Shown here piece after piece: positions 17,814 through 25,892 of a stretch of 64,000 bases of DNA. Source of the stretch: an uncultured Desulfobacter sp. Its GTDB lineage: Bacteria; Desulfobacterota; Desulfobacteria; Desulfobacterales; Desulfobacteraceae. Location of the stretch: contig NZ_OY781882.1 in the NCBI RefSeq assembly GCF_963677125.1, positions 194,501-258,500 on the forward strand, read 5' to 3'. The position numbers and the translations under genes were made by a program. The notes beneath the pieces were generated by a model, which saw nothing but the letters and a program-made list of their open reading frames with translations, was not told where the DNA came from and made no database searches. Position 1 is the first letter of the stretch, and each line of letters begins with the position of its first letter.

Positions 17814-18479
17814 ATGAAAAATATGAAAGCAGCAGGAAAACATACGCAAAAGATGTGGGATGCGGTTGCTTCTATCTATGAGGATACAATCACTCATCCC
17901 TTCGTTGTGCGACTGGCGAAAGGCACGTTAGATAAAAAAAGTTTTGCACATTTCCTGTCGCAGGATATCCTTTATCTCAAAGATGATAATCTGGCGTTGG
18001 ACCTGTTAGCCGAAAAAGCGCCTAACGAATCTGAAAAGCAATTCTTTCAATTGTTAGCCAAAGATGGGCTGGACATTGAAAAAGCCCTTCACAATGAGTT
18101 CCTGAAATATTTTGATATTGAGGAAGCTGAAAAAAAGTCTCCGGCAATTGAGAAATACACTTCCTTTCTGCTCAACCATAGTGAAAATTCCGTATTTTCG
18201 CTTGCTGCTGCGGCACTTTTACCTTGTTTTTGGGTGTATGGCAGCGTTGGTAATCATATCTTGTCCATTGCGGAAGCTGACAACGAATACCAGATGTGGA
18301 TCGACACCTATCACAGTGACGCGTACGCGCAATACACGCTAAGATTTATTGATATTGTAGAACGGATAGCATCAGAGGCAGATGAAGATCTCTATCAGGA
18401 AATGTTGAATGCCTTCACGCTATCAACACAATATGAACTCGATTTTTTTGAAGAAGCTATAAAAAATAATTGTCGTTGA
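17814..18479 (+). CDS. tenA: TenA-family protein (thiaminase II type)
   Basis: TenA enzymes hydrolyse thiamin breakdown products to recover the pyrimidine (HMP). The 221-residue product has the family outline: THPFVVRLAKGTLDKKSFAHFLSQD near the N-terminus, the catalytic cysteine in the LLPCFWVYG segment, and the C-terminal helix with STQYELDFFEEA carrying the active-site glutamate. The first ATG (17814) follows a GGGGGG run that may serve as ribosome site; an ATG at 17823 is also possible. No TPP riboswitch was found upstream, so regulation by thiamin is not supported. The link to the upstream methyltransferase is by position only. Confidence 0.88.
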   Translation: MKNMKAAGKHTQKMWDAVASIYEDTITHPFVVRLAKGTLDKKSFAHFLSQDILYLKDDNLALDLLAEKAPNESEKQFFQLLAKDGLDIEKALHNEFLKYFDIEEAEKKSPAIEKYTSFLLNHSENSVFSLAAAALLPCFWVYGSVGNHILSIAEADNEYQMWIDTYHSDAYAQYTLRFIDIVERIASEADEDLYQEMLNAFTLSTQYELDFFEEAIKNNCR

Positions 18480-18549
18480 TCTTTAAGGCATATACACAAA
18501 AAGCATGTTTTTCCTGTATATATTGGCCGGGCGATGATATTCTCTAAAT

Positions 18550-18692
18550 AGTGCCCGACCGAAAACCGTAAATTTTGCCGATTACTTCGTTGGCCACAAA
18601 TTTTAATCCTCGAAATACTTCATGTATTCCGAAGGTTTTAATTTGCGCTCGCCTTGTACTCGACAAAATTTCCAGCTTTTCGTCCAGACACT
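18550..18692 (+). mobile_element. 143-bp palindromic element, family A copy 1 (MITE-like)
   Basis: The element starts AGTGCCCGACCGAAAACCG; the reverse complement of its right end reads AGTGTCTGGACGAAAAGCTG, so the ends are imperfect inverted repeats of about 30 bp. Inner segments around CAAATTTTAATCC and GGTTTTAATTTG are also inverted, so the whole element can fold back. AAAT flanks it on both sides (18546-18549 and 18693-18696), which looks like a 4-bp target duplication. It has no coding capacity. Confidence 0.8.
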
Positions 18693-18701
18693 AAATAGTT
18701 A

Positions 18702-19196
18702 ATGCCAGAATTAATAATAAGCGTAGGTCATGGAAATATGGAATTTGTCCACTATACCGATCGTTTAAGGGAAAGGGCGGGCAAGACAAAGGTCTTCCGA
18801 GTTAGATCCAACCGGATGCAATTTAAATGTCCCAATTGCGGAGCCCGGAGAAATTTCGCCATTCCTCCAAATTTACGAAGAAAAAACATACAATGCCACA
18901 AGTGTAAACAAAACACCAAATGCATATTAGATAAGAGGGTTCACAGAAGAACGAGTCAGGGTGGCAAGATTGATATTCTCTTGGGAAATGGTCAATCCAT
19001 CGAGGCATATATTATAGATATATCACCAACCGGCCTTGGTGTGAAAATTCCTCTTAGTATAAAAAGAAAGCAACCACTCAAGCTTGGTGACCGGGTGGAA
19101 TTTCGGTGTAGTTGGAATAGTCGTTTATTGGGGCATGGCCGCTATGTTGTTAAGAATATCAGTGAACGACAAACAGGTTTTGAAAAAATCAGGTGA
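18702..19196 (+). CDS. Zinc-ribbon plus PilZ-domain protein
   Basis: The 164-residue product has a four-cysteine zinc ribbon at about residues 44-70 (CPNCG and CHKC pairs) and a C-terminal PilZ-like domain: RRTSQGGKIDILL, then YIIDISPTGLGVKI, which is the D-x-S-x-x-G-x-G core, and a later GHGRYVVKNISE strand. PilZ domains bind cyclic di-GMP; the first-part RxxxR motif is represented only by RRTSQ, so binding is uncertain. The annotated ATG lies 9 bp after a family A element and has no ribosome site; the ATG at 18738 (MEFVHYTDR) is an alternative start. The insertion may have separated the gene from its original promoter. Confidence 0.75.
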   Translation: MPELIISVGHGNMEFVHYTDRLRERAGKTKVFRVRSNRMQFKCPNCGARRNFAIPPNLRRKNIQCHKCKQNTKCILDKRVHRRTSQGGKIDILLGNGQSIEAYIIDISPTGLGVKIPLSIKRKQPLKLGDRVEFRCSWNSRLLGHGRYVVKNISERQTGFEKIR

Positions 19197-19214
19197 GTGA
19201 TTCATGTACTTTCT

Positions 19215-19555
19215 TCAGGGGTTCTTTCCAATCAACTTCTGACCAGCCCTGATTTTAACCTCTATCTCTTCTTTAACATAAGGTTTGGAGATAAAATCAT
19301 CAGCCCCGTCATTGATACCCCGGACGATATCTTTTGTATCAAGCGTAGCGGTCACGATGAGTAAATATGTATATTCGTTGCCTTCGGCATTTCGAATTTT
19401 TTTTTACATAATTCAGGCCCGCTTAGCCCGGGCATCATTCAGTCCGTGATAACAATTCTTGGCCTGTGGGTTTTCCACAGATTCCATCCTTCTTCACCGT
19501 CACTGGCCACCAAGGGTTCGTATCCGATGCTTTTTATAAGTATTTCCAGCTTTGT
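19215..19555 (-). pseudogene. Decayed response-regulator receiver domain
   Basis: Reading leftward from 19555, the frame gives LEILIKSIGYEPLVASDG, then EEGWNLWKTHRPRIVITD, followed by an in-frame TGA (19441-19439) where receiver domains normally have tryptophan after the phospho-acceptor Asp, then MMPGLSGPELC. A run of nine A then shifts the frame; the next frame continues with IRNAEGNEYTYLLIVTATLD, DIVRGINDGADDFISKPYV and a stop at 19215. The conserved D, T and K-P of a receiver domain are recognisable, but the N-terminal acidic pocket is missing. The remnant lies directly after the photolyase stop on the same strand. Confidence 0.8.
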
Positions 19556-19561
19556 TCATTG

Positions 19562-20983
19562 TCACTTCCTTTTGCTTTCCTTTGAATAACGTTGAAGGGC
19601 AATAAGGCGCTCTTGGGCATGATCCACAATGGGAGGCGGGTATGCGATCTGTTTGCAGTCTGACCATGTCCACGGACAATGGACATAGCGGTCCGGTATC
19701 CCCTGAAGCTCAGGAAGCCAGGCCCGGACAAACCGTCCCCCGGGATCAAATTTTTTCCCCTGGCTGACAGGATTGAAGATACGGAAAAAGGGCTGGGCAT
19801 CACAACCGGTGGATGCAGCCCACTGCCAACCGCCATTATTGGCGGCAAAATCTCCATCCACCAGATGGCGCATAAAATAGGCCTGGCCATGGCGCCAGTC
19901 AATGTGAAGGTCTTTGGTCAAAAAACTTGCAACAATCATGCGCAGTCGGTTGTGCATCCAGCCGGTCTGGTTAAGCTGGCGCATGGCCGCATCAACGATG
20001 GGATATCCTGTTTTCCCCTCCTGCCAGGCCGCGAACAGTTCGGGATTGTCATCCCATAAAAGCCGGTCTCCCCAGGCATGGAAACAAGCCTGGCGACTAA
20101 GCCCCGGGATAAAAAACAGTAGATGATGATAAAAATCCCGCCATAACAGTTCATTTTTCCAAGTCGTGCCACCCTGGCTTTGTTCTGCAGAAATCAGTCT
20201 GGATAGACACATTCGTGATGATAATGCCCCAATGGCAAGATAGGGGGAAAGACCACTGGTTCCTGCAACAGCCGGAAAGTCCCGTTGCTGGTCATAGGCG
20301 ATCATGGCGCCTGTGCAGAAATTAGTCAATTTTTTTTGGATGGTTTTTGTGGCGGCATGATATGCTTTACTTGGCCGTCTGGGATAGCTGAAGGGTTGTT
20401 CAGGCGACAGGATTAGTTGTTTCATATCCGAAGGTAGTTCCGCTTTTTTAACGGATTGCAGTGGCTGCAAAGACGGCACAAGACCGTGCAGTTGCTCTCT
20501 GCAGGCACGAGCAAAGGGCGTAAACACCTTATAGTAAGTGCCCTGTCGGTTAAGAATCGTGCCGGGTGTACACAGGCAGGTATCATGGCAGGCCATAGTC
20601 TGCCGGCCTTGCATGGTCATCAATTTTTCGGTCAGGGCATCACGTCTGGTTTCGTTGAGCGCATATTCACGGTTAAACCACAGCGTGCCTGCTTGCAAAC
20701 GTTCAGCCGTGGCCGCTACGTATTTTGCAGCCTCCTCATCGGTTTTTGTCTCTTTGTATAAAAGTTCAATGTGCAATCCCTGCAGGTCTTTTTGAAGGGT
20801 AAAAAGCCGCCTGTAAATAAGATCAGCCTGGATTGGGGCCATATCGTGCCCGTCCCATTGATCCGGGGTGGCCACAAAGATGGCCGTCACCGCCTCATTG
20901 TGTGTCCGGGCAAAGCTGACAGCCCCATGCAATGCCGTATTATCCTGGGTGCGCAAATCCCGTCTGAACCAGACCAACTGCAT
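19562..20983 (-). CDS. phrB: Deoxyribodipyrimidine photolyase (class I)
   Basis: The enzyme uses blue light and reduced FAD to split cyclobutane pyrimidine dimers. The 473-residue product has an N-terminal antenna-binding Rossmann domain (LVWFRRDLRTQDNTAL) and the C-terminal FAD domain with WRDFYHHLLFF, TGYPIVDAAMRQLNQTGWMHNRLRM, SFLTKDLHIDWRHG and NNGGWQWAASTGCDAQPFFRIFNP, all hallmarks of CPD class I photolyases; the length is normal. The ATG at 20983 has AAGGAG before it. A photolyase in an anaerobe implies exposure to lit surface sediments or water. Confidence 0.96.
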   Translation of the reverse strand: MQLVWFRRDLRTQDNTALHGAVSFARTHNEAVTAIFVATPDQWDGHDMAPIQADLIYRRLFTLQKDLQGLHIELLYKETKTDEEAAKYVAATAERLQAGTLWFNREYALNETRRDALTEKLMTMQGRQTMACHDTCLCTPGTILNRQGTYYKVFTPFARACREQLHGLVPSLQPLQSVKKAELPSDMKQLILSPEQPFSYPRRPSKAYHAATKTIQKKLTNFCTGAMIAYDQQRDFPAVAGTSGLSPYLAIGALSSRMCLSRLISAEQSQGGTTWKNELLWRDFYHHLLFFIPGLSRQACFHAWGDRLLWDDNPELFAAWQEGKTGYPIVDAAMRQLNQTGWMHNRLRMIVASFLTKDLHIDWRHGQAYFMRHLVDGDFAANNGGWQWAASTGCDAQPFFRIFNPVSQGKKFDPGGRFVRAWLPELQGIPDRYVHCPWTWSDCKQIAYPPPIVDHAQERLIALQRYSKESKRK

Positions 20984-21415
20984 GACAGCTCCTTTTTGTT
21001 ATCCTTTAAGTTCGGCACCACACAGGGTTTCAATGACCGTGGATGTGTGAAAATGGTCCGCATCAAATAGCCGGGGCAGTCTGATGATATCTCGTTGCTG
21101 TTTAAGTCGGCAAGCGCCCGGAACAGATCATCTGCGGCAAGAAGCGTATCGTCCAGCACCTTTATAAGAAACTCTCTGTCAGTCACAGAGATGTTTCAAT
21201 ATTTGTTGTGGGGCGAACCACGGTCAAAGACCAAGGACGGTCCGTGGCCGTTTATATGAACAGCACGCAATTGCGCGCTGATCATATTTATGATTCTGAA
21301 TTAGTGGCTTTGTGCTCAAGTACGTTGGATGAAAGACTGGGGACGTTACTCAGATCTTTCAAACTTTTTTGTGGGCTAAGCCTGGCAGGTGATATGTCAG
21401 GGCGGCCCATGGCCG

Positions 21416-21847
21416 TTATATCATTTCAGCAATCTCTTTTCCGTAAGCCTGTGCGTTTTCAACACCGTCTTCAACCCAGGAGGCCTTGATCATCAAAGGG
21501 CCGGATACCATTTTCATTTTAAAAATATAATTCATTGTATCAAATATTCTTTTATTGGCTTCGCCGCTCCATCCATACGCACCAAAGGCACCGCCGGGTT
21601 TGCCTTCAAGGTTTGCGCGTTCCGCCATGAATAAAACCTGTTTCATGGGAGGCAGCATCTCCCCGTGATAAGTGGGCGAACCGAAGATGTATGCATCGAA
21701 CCCGGTTAAATCTTCTTCGGTTTCTATCTGGCCTGCGGTTTTAACTTCTGCCTGGTGCCCTGACTGACGGACCCCTTCTGCGATTAATTCTGCGATTCCC
21801 TTTGTTTCGTCTACTCTGGAGGAATAAACAATCAGTATGTTTCCCAT
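21416..21847 (-). CDS. Flavodoxin-like protein
   Basis: The 143-residue protein has the flavodoxin fold pattern: an initial strand NILIVYSS, a phosphate-binding loop SRVDETKGIAELIAEG, a YIFGSPTYHGEMLPPM loop of the kind that packs on the isoalloxazine ring, and GAFGAYGWSGEA as the third FMN loop. The first loop lacks the usual T-G-N-T, so FMN binding may differ from classical flavodoxins; the other loops are like those in the flavodoxin domain of FprA-type proteins. It would carry one or two electrons in the cytoplasm. It is transcribed divergently from rnfCDGEAB, which suggests a redox connection without proving it. Confidence 0.85.
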   Translation of the reverse strand: MGNILIVYSSRVDETKGIAELIAEGVRQSGHQAEVKTAGQIETEEDLTGFDAYIFGSPTYHGEMLPPMKQVLFMAERANLEGKPGGAFGAYGWSGEANKRIFDTMNYIFKMKMVSGPLMIKASWVEDGVENAQAYGKEIAEMI

Positions 21848-21916
21848 TTTTTTTATCCTTATCCTTATCGTTTATGTTTTAATTTTAACAGGTTAATTTA
21901 AATTAAGTTATGAGCA

Positions 21917-21945
21917 TTGATAGATTATTACATGGTGTGTATAAT
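21917..21945 (+). promoter_or_regulatory. Near-consensus sigma-70 promoter upstream of rnf
   Basis: TTGATA (21917-21922) and a perfect TATAAT (21940-21945) are separated by exactly 17 bp. It faces rnfC and predicts a 5' leader of about 165 nt, long enough for post-transcriptional control. Confidence 0.75.
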
Positions 21946-22117
21946 CAAAATCTGTATCAATCATCAAAATAATATAAATTCACAAATGAGCCAAGAAAAA
22001 TCAATTATTCTTTAAATTTTGGACTTGATAAAATTCGAAAAGTCTGGGAATCTATAATTTTTTTGATGGGATTTTTTGAATTGGTTCGTAGATCAGAAAC
22101 AAGGTGTATAGAAATTT

Positions 22118-23485
22118 ATGGGTTTATTTAAATTAAAGGGATTTCCGGGAACCGGCAGTTTCCCCCATGGGGTTCATCCACCGGATAATAAAGCGTTGTC
22201 CGCCAACATGGCTGTTGAAGTGATGGATACACCCAGAACGGTGACGCTGCCGCTGCTTCAGCATCTTGGTGTGCCCTGCAAACAGATTGTCAAATCCGGT
22301 GAAACAGTCAGTTACGGGCAGATGGTTGGTAAAGGAGAGGCCTTTGTTTCCGCCTCAATCCACGCCCCCATTGCCGGAAAAGTCAAAAGAAATGTAATGG
22401 TGACCTTGCCTAACGGCAGGCGTCTTGAAGCCCTCACGATCCAGGCGGAAGGGGAGCAGATCCCCCCGGAAAGAATCTGGGAAGAGGTGAAGTTTACTCA
22501 ATGGCCCAAGGGCGGTTTTTCCGATTATGCGCCTATGGACATTGTAAACAAAATCCAGGCGTCCGGCATCGTGGGGCTGGGCGGAGCGGCGTTTCCCACT
22601 CATGTAAAAGTGATGCCCAATGATACCCGGGTGATAGATACCTTCGTGATAAACGGGTGTGAGTGCGAACCGTATCTGACCTGTGATTACCGGCTTATGG
22701 TTGAGGCGCCTGATATTATAGTGACCGGAGCGCTTCTGGCGGCCCGGGCCGTCTCGGCCAGGGAAATTGTCATCTGTGTTGAGGACAATAAACCTGATGC
22801 CATAGAACGGCTTCAAAAAGCGGCTCAACAAACCGTCGTGCAGGTTGCCGTGGTGAAAACCAAGTATCCCCAGGGCAGTGAAAAGCAGCTTGTGAAAGCT
22901 GTGGTCGGTCTTGATATTCCATTGGGAGGCCTGCCGGCTGATGCGGGCGTTGCTGTAAGTAACGTGCAAACCATTGCCACTGTGGCACGCAGCATCGTCA
23001 AGGATATACCCCTTACCCACAGGGTGATCACCGTCTCCGGCCATGGCATCTGCAATCCAAAAAATATTTTTGTACCCATCGGCATCTCTTTGGCCGAGGT
23101 GGTTGATTTCTGCGGCGGTCTGACACCGGATGCGGCCCGGATTATTTCCGGCGGTCCCATGATGGGATTTTCATTCTCAGATCTGTCTGCACCTGTTACC
23201 AAAGGCACATCAGGGCTGACAATCCTTACCCATGATGAGGTTCGCAAAGCAGAGGAGACAAATTGTGTGCGCTGCGGACGCTGTGTGGACGCCTGTCCCA
23301 TGAATCTTGTGCCCACCAAGCTGGCGTTGGCGGCCCGGTATAAGAATCCTGAGCTTGCTGCCCAATATCATATCCGCGCCTGTGTTGAGTGCGGGAGCTG
23401 TTCCTATGTGTGCCCGGCAAAGCTGAACCTGGTTCAGCTGATTCGTGAGGGCAAGGTCCAGCTGAACGCCTGGGAACGTCGTTGA
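22118..23485 (+). CDS. rnfC: Rnf complex subunit C (NADH and Fe-S binding)
   Basis: RnfC is the peripheral subunit that exchanges electrons with NAD. The 455-residue product has the N-terminal GVHPPDNK region, the GLGGAAFPTHVK glycine motif and the VINGCECEPYLTCDYRLM segment of the NuoF-like FMN/NADH fold, and two [4Fe-4S] motifs near the C-terminus, CVRCGRCVDACPMNL and CVECGSCSYVCPAKL. The length is at the short end of the family and lacks the long C-terminal repeats of some proteobacterial RnfC. It is the first gene of the C-D-G-E-A-B order also known from acetogens. The start lacks a strong ribosome site. Confidence 0.96.
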   Translation: MGLFKLKGFPGTGSFPHGVHPPDNKALSANMAVEVMDTPRTVTLPLLQHLGVPCKQIVKSGETVSYGQMVGKGEAFVSASIHAPIAGKVKRNVMVTLPNGRRLEALTIQAEGEQIPPERIWEEVKFTQWPKGGFSDYAPMDIVNKIQASGIVGLGGAAFPTHVKVMPNDTRVIDTFVINGCECEPYLTCDYRLMVEAPDIIVTGALLAARAVSAREIVICVEDNKPDAIERLQKAAQQTVVQVAVVKTKYPQGSEKQLVKAVVGLDIPLGGLPADAGVAVSNVQTIATVARSIVKDIPLTHRVITVSGHGICNPKNIFVPIGISLAEVVDFCGGLTPDAARIISGGPMMGFSFSDLSAPVTKGTSGLTILTHDEVRKAEETNCVRCGRCVDACPMNLVPTKLALAARYKNPELAAQYHIRACVECGSCSYVCPAKLNLVQLIREGKVQLNAWERR

Positions 23486-23524
23486 TAATAAACTACAAAG
23501 ATTAATTGATACAAGGAATAAACC

Positions 23525-24541
23525 GTGTCAAATACAAATAGACAGATGAATTCAGCCATGTCATTTGAAGACAGGCCCGGGCGAAAGCCGCCCTTCATAA
23601 ACGTGGCCCCGTCCCCGCATATCTCGGATAGCCGGGCCGGCACGCGCAGGATGATGGTCGATGTTATTCTTGGATTATCGCCGGCCATTATCGTATCTCT
23701 TTATTTATTCCGATTCTACGCCCTTAAACAGATACTTGTCTGTGTGGTGGCCTGCCTTGTTGCGGAATATCTTTTTGTCCGCATGCGGGGCAAATCTTTT
23801 ACGTTAAAAGATTGTTCCGCCATGGTGACAGGCATCATTTTGGGCCTTTCCATGCCGGGATCCGCCCCTTGGTTTGTGGGCGCGCTGGCATCGTTCGTCG
23901 GTATCGGGATCGGCAAAATCGTATTCGGCGGTGTTGGGATGAACATATTCAATCCTGCCATGGTGGGAAGGGCGTTTGTCATGATTGCCTTTGCCCAGCT
24001 CATGGGCGCCGGTGCCTATGAGAATGTAACTGGTCTTGTGGATGCCGTGTCCGGTGCGACACCTTTGAGCGCGCTGAAGTTCAATGGTGTCCAAACCGGT
24101 ATCGCGCCATTGTTTATGGGCATTACCAATGGGTCCATTGGTGAAGTAAGTGCCCTTGCCTGTATTTTAGGTGGGCTTTATCTGATTTACAGAAAAACCG
24201 CTTCCTGGCAGATCCCTGCAAGTATTTTGGTTACCGTTGCCCTGCTCGCGGGAATTACGGATATCGCCGGGGGATATCAGGGTTTGTTTCTGCTGCACCA
24301 TCTGTTTGCAGGCGCACTGATGTTCGGTGCATTTTTCATTGCCACGGACCCTGTAACCTCTCCGTTAACTGCTAAAGGCAAAATGATATTCGGCGTGGGT
24401 ACCGGCTGTCTGATCATGGTGATTCGCCTCTTCTCCGGTTATCCGGAAGGCGTTATGTTTGCCGTGTTGATAATGAATGCCATGACCCCGTTGATTAACC
24501 GTTGGACTATCCCAAAGCCTATGGGACAAAAGGAGGCCTGA
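23525..24541 (+). CDS. rnfD: Rnf complex subunit D
   Basis: RnfD is an integral membrane subunit that carries covalently bound FMN. The 338-residue protein has an N-terminal cytoplasmic stretch with SPHISD, repeated hydrophobic helices, and the flavinylation motif SGATPLSALK near residue 180 with its acceptor Thr. FFIATDPVTSPLTAKGK near the C-terminus is a typical RnfD/NqrB signature. Translation starts at GTG with AAGGA upstream. It lies 39 bp after rnfC. Confidence 0.95.
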   Translation: MSNTNRQMNSAMSFEDRPGRKPPFINVAPSPHISDSRAGTRRMMVDVILGLSPAIIVSLYLFRFYALKQILVCVVACLVAEYLFVRMRGKSFTLKDCSAMVTGIILGLSMPGSAPWFVGALASFVGIGIGKIVFGGVGMNIFNPAMVGRAFVMIAFAQLMGAGAYENVTGLVDAVSGATPLSALKFNGVQTGIAPLFMGITNGSIGEVSALACILGGLYLIYRKTASWQIPASILVTVALLAGITDIAGGYQGLFLLHHLFAGALMFGAFFIATDPVTSPLTAKGKMIFGVGTGCLIMVIRLFSGYPEGVMFAVLIMNAMTPLINRWTIPKPMGQKEA

Positions 24542-24545
24542 TACC

Positions 24546-25238
24546 ATGTCATTGAAAAAAAGTAACCTGGCACAGGCCTGGCTGGTTCTTCTCCTTGCCA
24601 CCCTGTTCGGTACCGCCCTTGCCGGTATCCAGGCAAAACTTGGGCCCGTAATTGAGGCCAACAAGGTCAAAGAGACCATGGCAAAAATACCCGTATTGGT
24701 GCTGGGCGAGGATCTGGCAGCCGAACTTGTTGCTGACAACCAATCGCTGGCCATCAAATCCAGAGTAATTGAAGTCAAGCAAAACGGCACCAGCAAGTTT
24801 TACACGGTGTATGACGCTTGGCTGCCCGACGGAAAAATGGTCGGACATGTGATCAAAGCCGGCGGTCAGGGATATGCCGACAAAATTGAATTGCTGGTTG
24901 GCCTTGATGCCCAGGGCAAAACGATCACAGGGCTTTTTATTCTGGATCAAAAAGAGACGCCCGGCCTGGGTGCCAAGATCCTGGAAGATGGCTGGCGTGG
25001 ACAGTTCAAAGATAAGTCCACAGAAGATACCCTTTCCGTTATTAAAGGCGGCAGTGCCAAAGACGACCAGATTGACGCCATTTCCGGTGCCACTATTTCT
25101 TCAAGAAGTGTAACCGGAATCGTGAATACTGCGGTCGCCAATGTTCTGCCTCAGCTTCAGATTACTGACGGCCCTGAAAACAATAACACCCCGGCGGCTC
25201 AAAACGAAGAACCCGGCAAAGATAAGGAGCGTTCCTGA
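24546..25238 (+). CDS. rnfG: Rnf complex subunit G
   Basis: RnfG is anchored by one N-terminal helix (residues about 10-28, AWLVLLLATLFGTALAGI) and exposes an FMN-binding domain outside the membrane. The 230-residue protein has the KETPGLGAKI motif and the flavin-attachment sequence SGATISSRSV at about residue 180, where the threonine receives FMN from an ApbE transferase. The C-terminal 30 residues are a low-complexity N/E/P tail. The stop codon overlaps the rnfE start by one base. Confidence 0.95.
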   Translation: MSLKKSNLAQAWLVLLLATLFGTALAGIQAKLGPVIEANKVKETMAKIPVLVLGEDLAAELVADNQSLAIKSRVIEVKQNGTSKFYTVYDAWLPDGKMVGHVIKAGGQGYADKIELLVGLDAQGKTITGLFILDQKETPGLGAKILEDGWRGQFKDKSTEDTLSVIKGGSAKDDQIDAISGATISSRSVTGIVNTAVANVLPQLQITDGPENNNTPAAQNEEPGKDKERS

Positions 25239-25855
25239 TGGCAGATCAACCCACAGCATTAGAGAGATTTGTACAGGGGATTCTGCCCGAGAATCCGGTA
25301 TTCCGGCAGCTTCTTGGGTTGTGTCCCACCCTGGCTGTTACCAACGGTATGAAGTCTGCGCTGACCATGGCCGTTTCCGTGGCCTTTGTTCTGGTGTGTG
25401 CCAATGTCGTAATCAGTCTGATCCGAAACCTGTTAAAACCCCATCTGCGGATCGTAGTCTTTACCCTGACCATTGCAACCTTTGTAACAGTGGCGGACAG
25501 ATTACTGGCCGCATACATGTTCCAGATGAGCAAAACCCTTGGTCCCTATATCCCGTTGATCATTGTTAACTGTCTGATCATTTGCCGGTGTGAGGTGTGC
25601 GGGTCCAAACAGAATCCTTTTGTTGCAGCGGCCGACGGCCTGGGCCAGGCCCTTGGATTTGGGCTGGCGCTGGCAAGTATTGCTGCCGTCAGGGAAATTC
25701 TGGGTACGGGTATGCTTATGGGATTTAAGGTTCTGCCGGCCTTCTGGCCGGACTGGGTCGTCATGGTGCTTCCCCCGGGTGCATTCATTACACTGGGGCT
25801 GCTGCTTGGTCTGGTGAACTTTATTGATTACAAAAGGGAAGAAGCACGTAAGTGA
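25238..25855 (+). CDS. rnfE: Rnf complex subunit E
   Basis: RnfE is one of two homologous six-helix core subunits that form the ion path. The 205-residue product has the ENPVFRQLLGLCPTLAVTNGMKSA start, the central cysteine motif PLIIVNCLIICRCEV and REILGTG. The paired cysteines in half-helices of RnfA and RnfE ligate a membrane-embedded iron-sulfur cluster. The length is normal. It is coupled to rnfG by a one-base overlap and followed by rnfA after 37 bp. Confidence 0.95.
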   Translation: MADQPTALERFVQGILPENPVFRQLLGLCPTLAVTNGMKSALTMAVSVAFVLVCANVVISLIRNLLKPHLRIVVFTLTIATFVTVADRLLAAYMFQMSKTLGPYIPLIIVNCLIICRCEVCGSKQNPFVAAADGLGQALGFGLALASIAAVREILGTGMLMGFKVLPAFWPDWVVMVLPPGAFITLGLLLGLVNFIDYKREEARK

Positions 25856-25892
25856 TTTTAGATGAAACTTTTAAAAGATTGAGGCGGGTCTA

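Noticed and set aside
19439..19441. TGA codon in the receiver remnant as possible selenocysteine codon
   Set aside because: selB is in the window, but the site normally carries tryptophan, a frameshift follows and no clear SECIS-like stem was found just downstream.
20887..21186. 99-codon leftward frame upstream of the photolyase
   Set aside because: The N-terminal 36 residues look protein-like, but the frame starts at GTG without a ribosome site and runs 97 bp into the photolyase gene. It may be a remnant, and the evidence is too weak to call.
21208..21489. Rightward frame overlapping the flavodoxin gene
   Set aside because: It lacks a ribosome site, overlaps a confident gene on the other strand and contains two copies of the short repeat motif.
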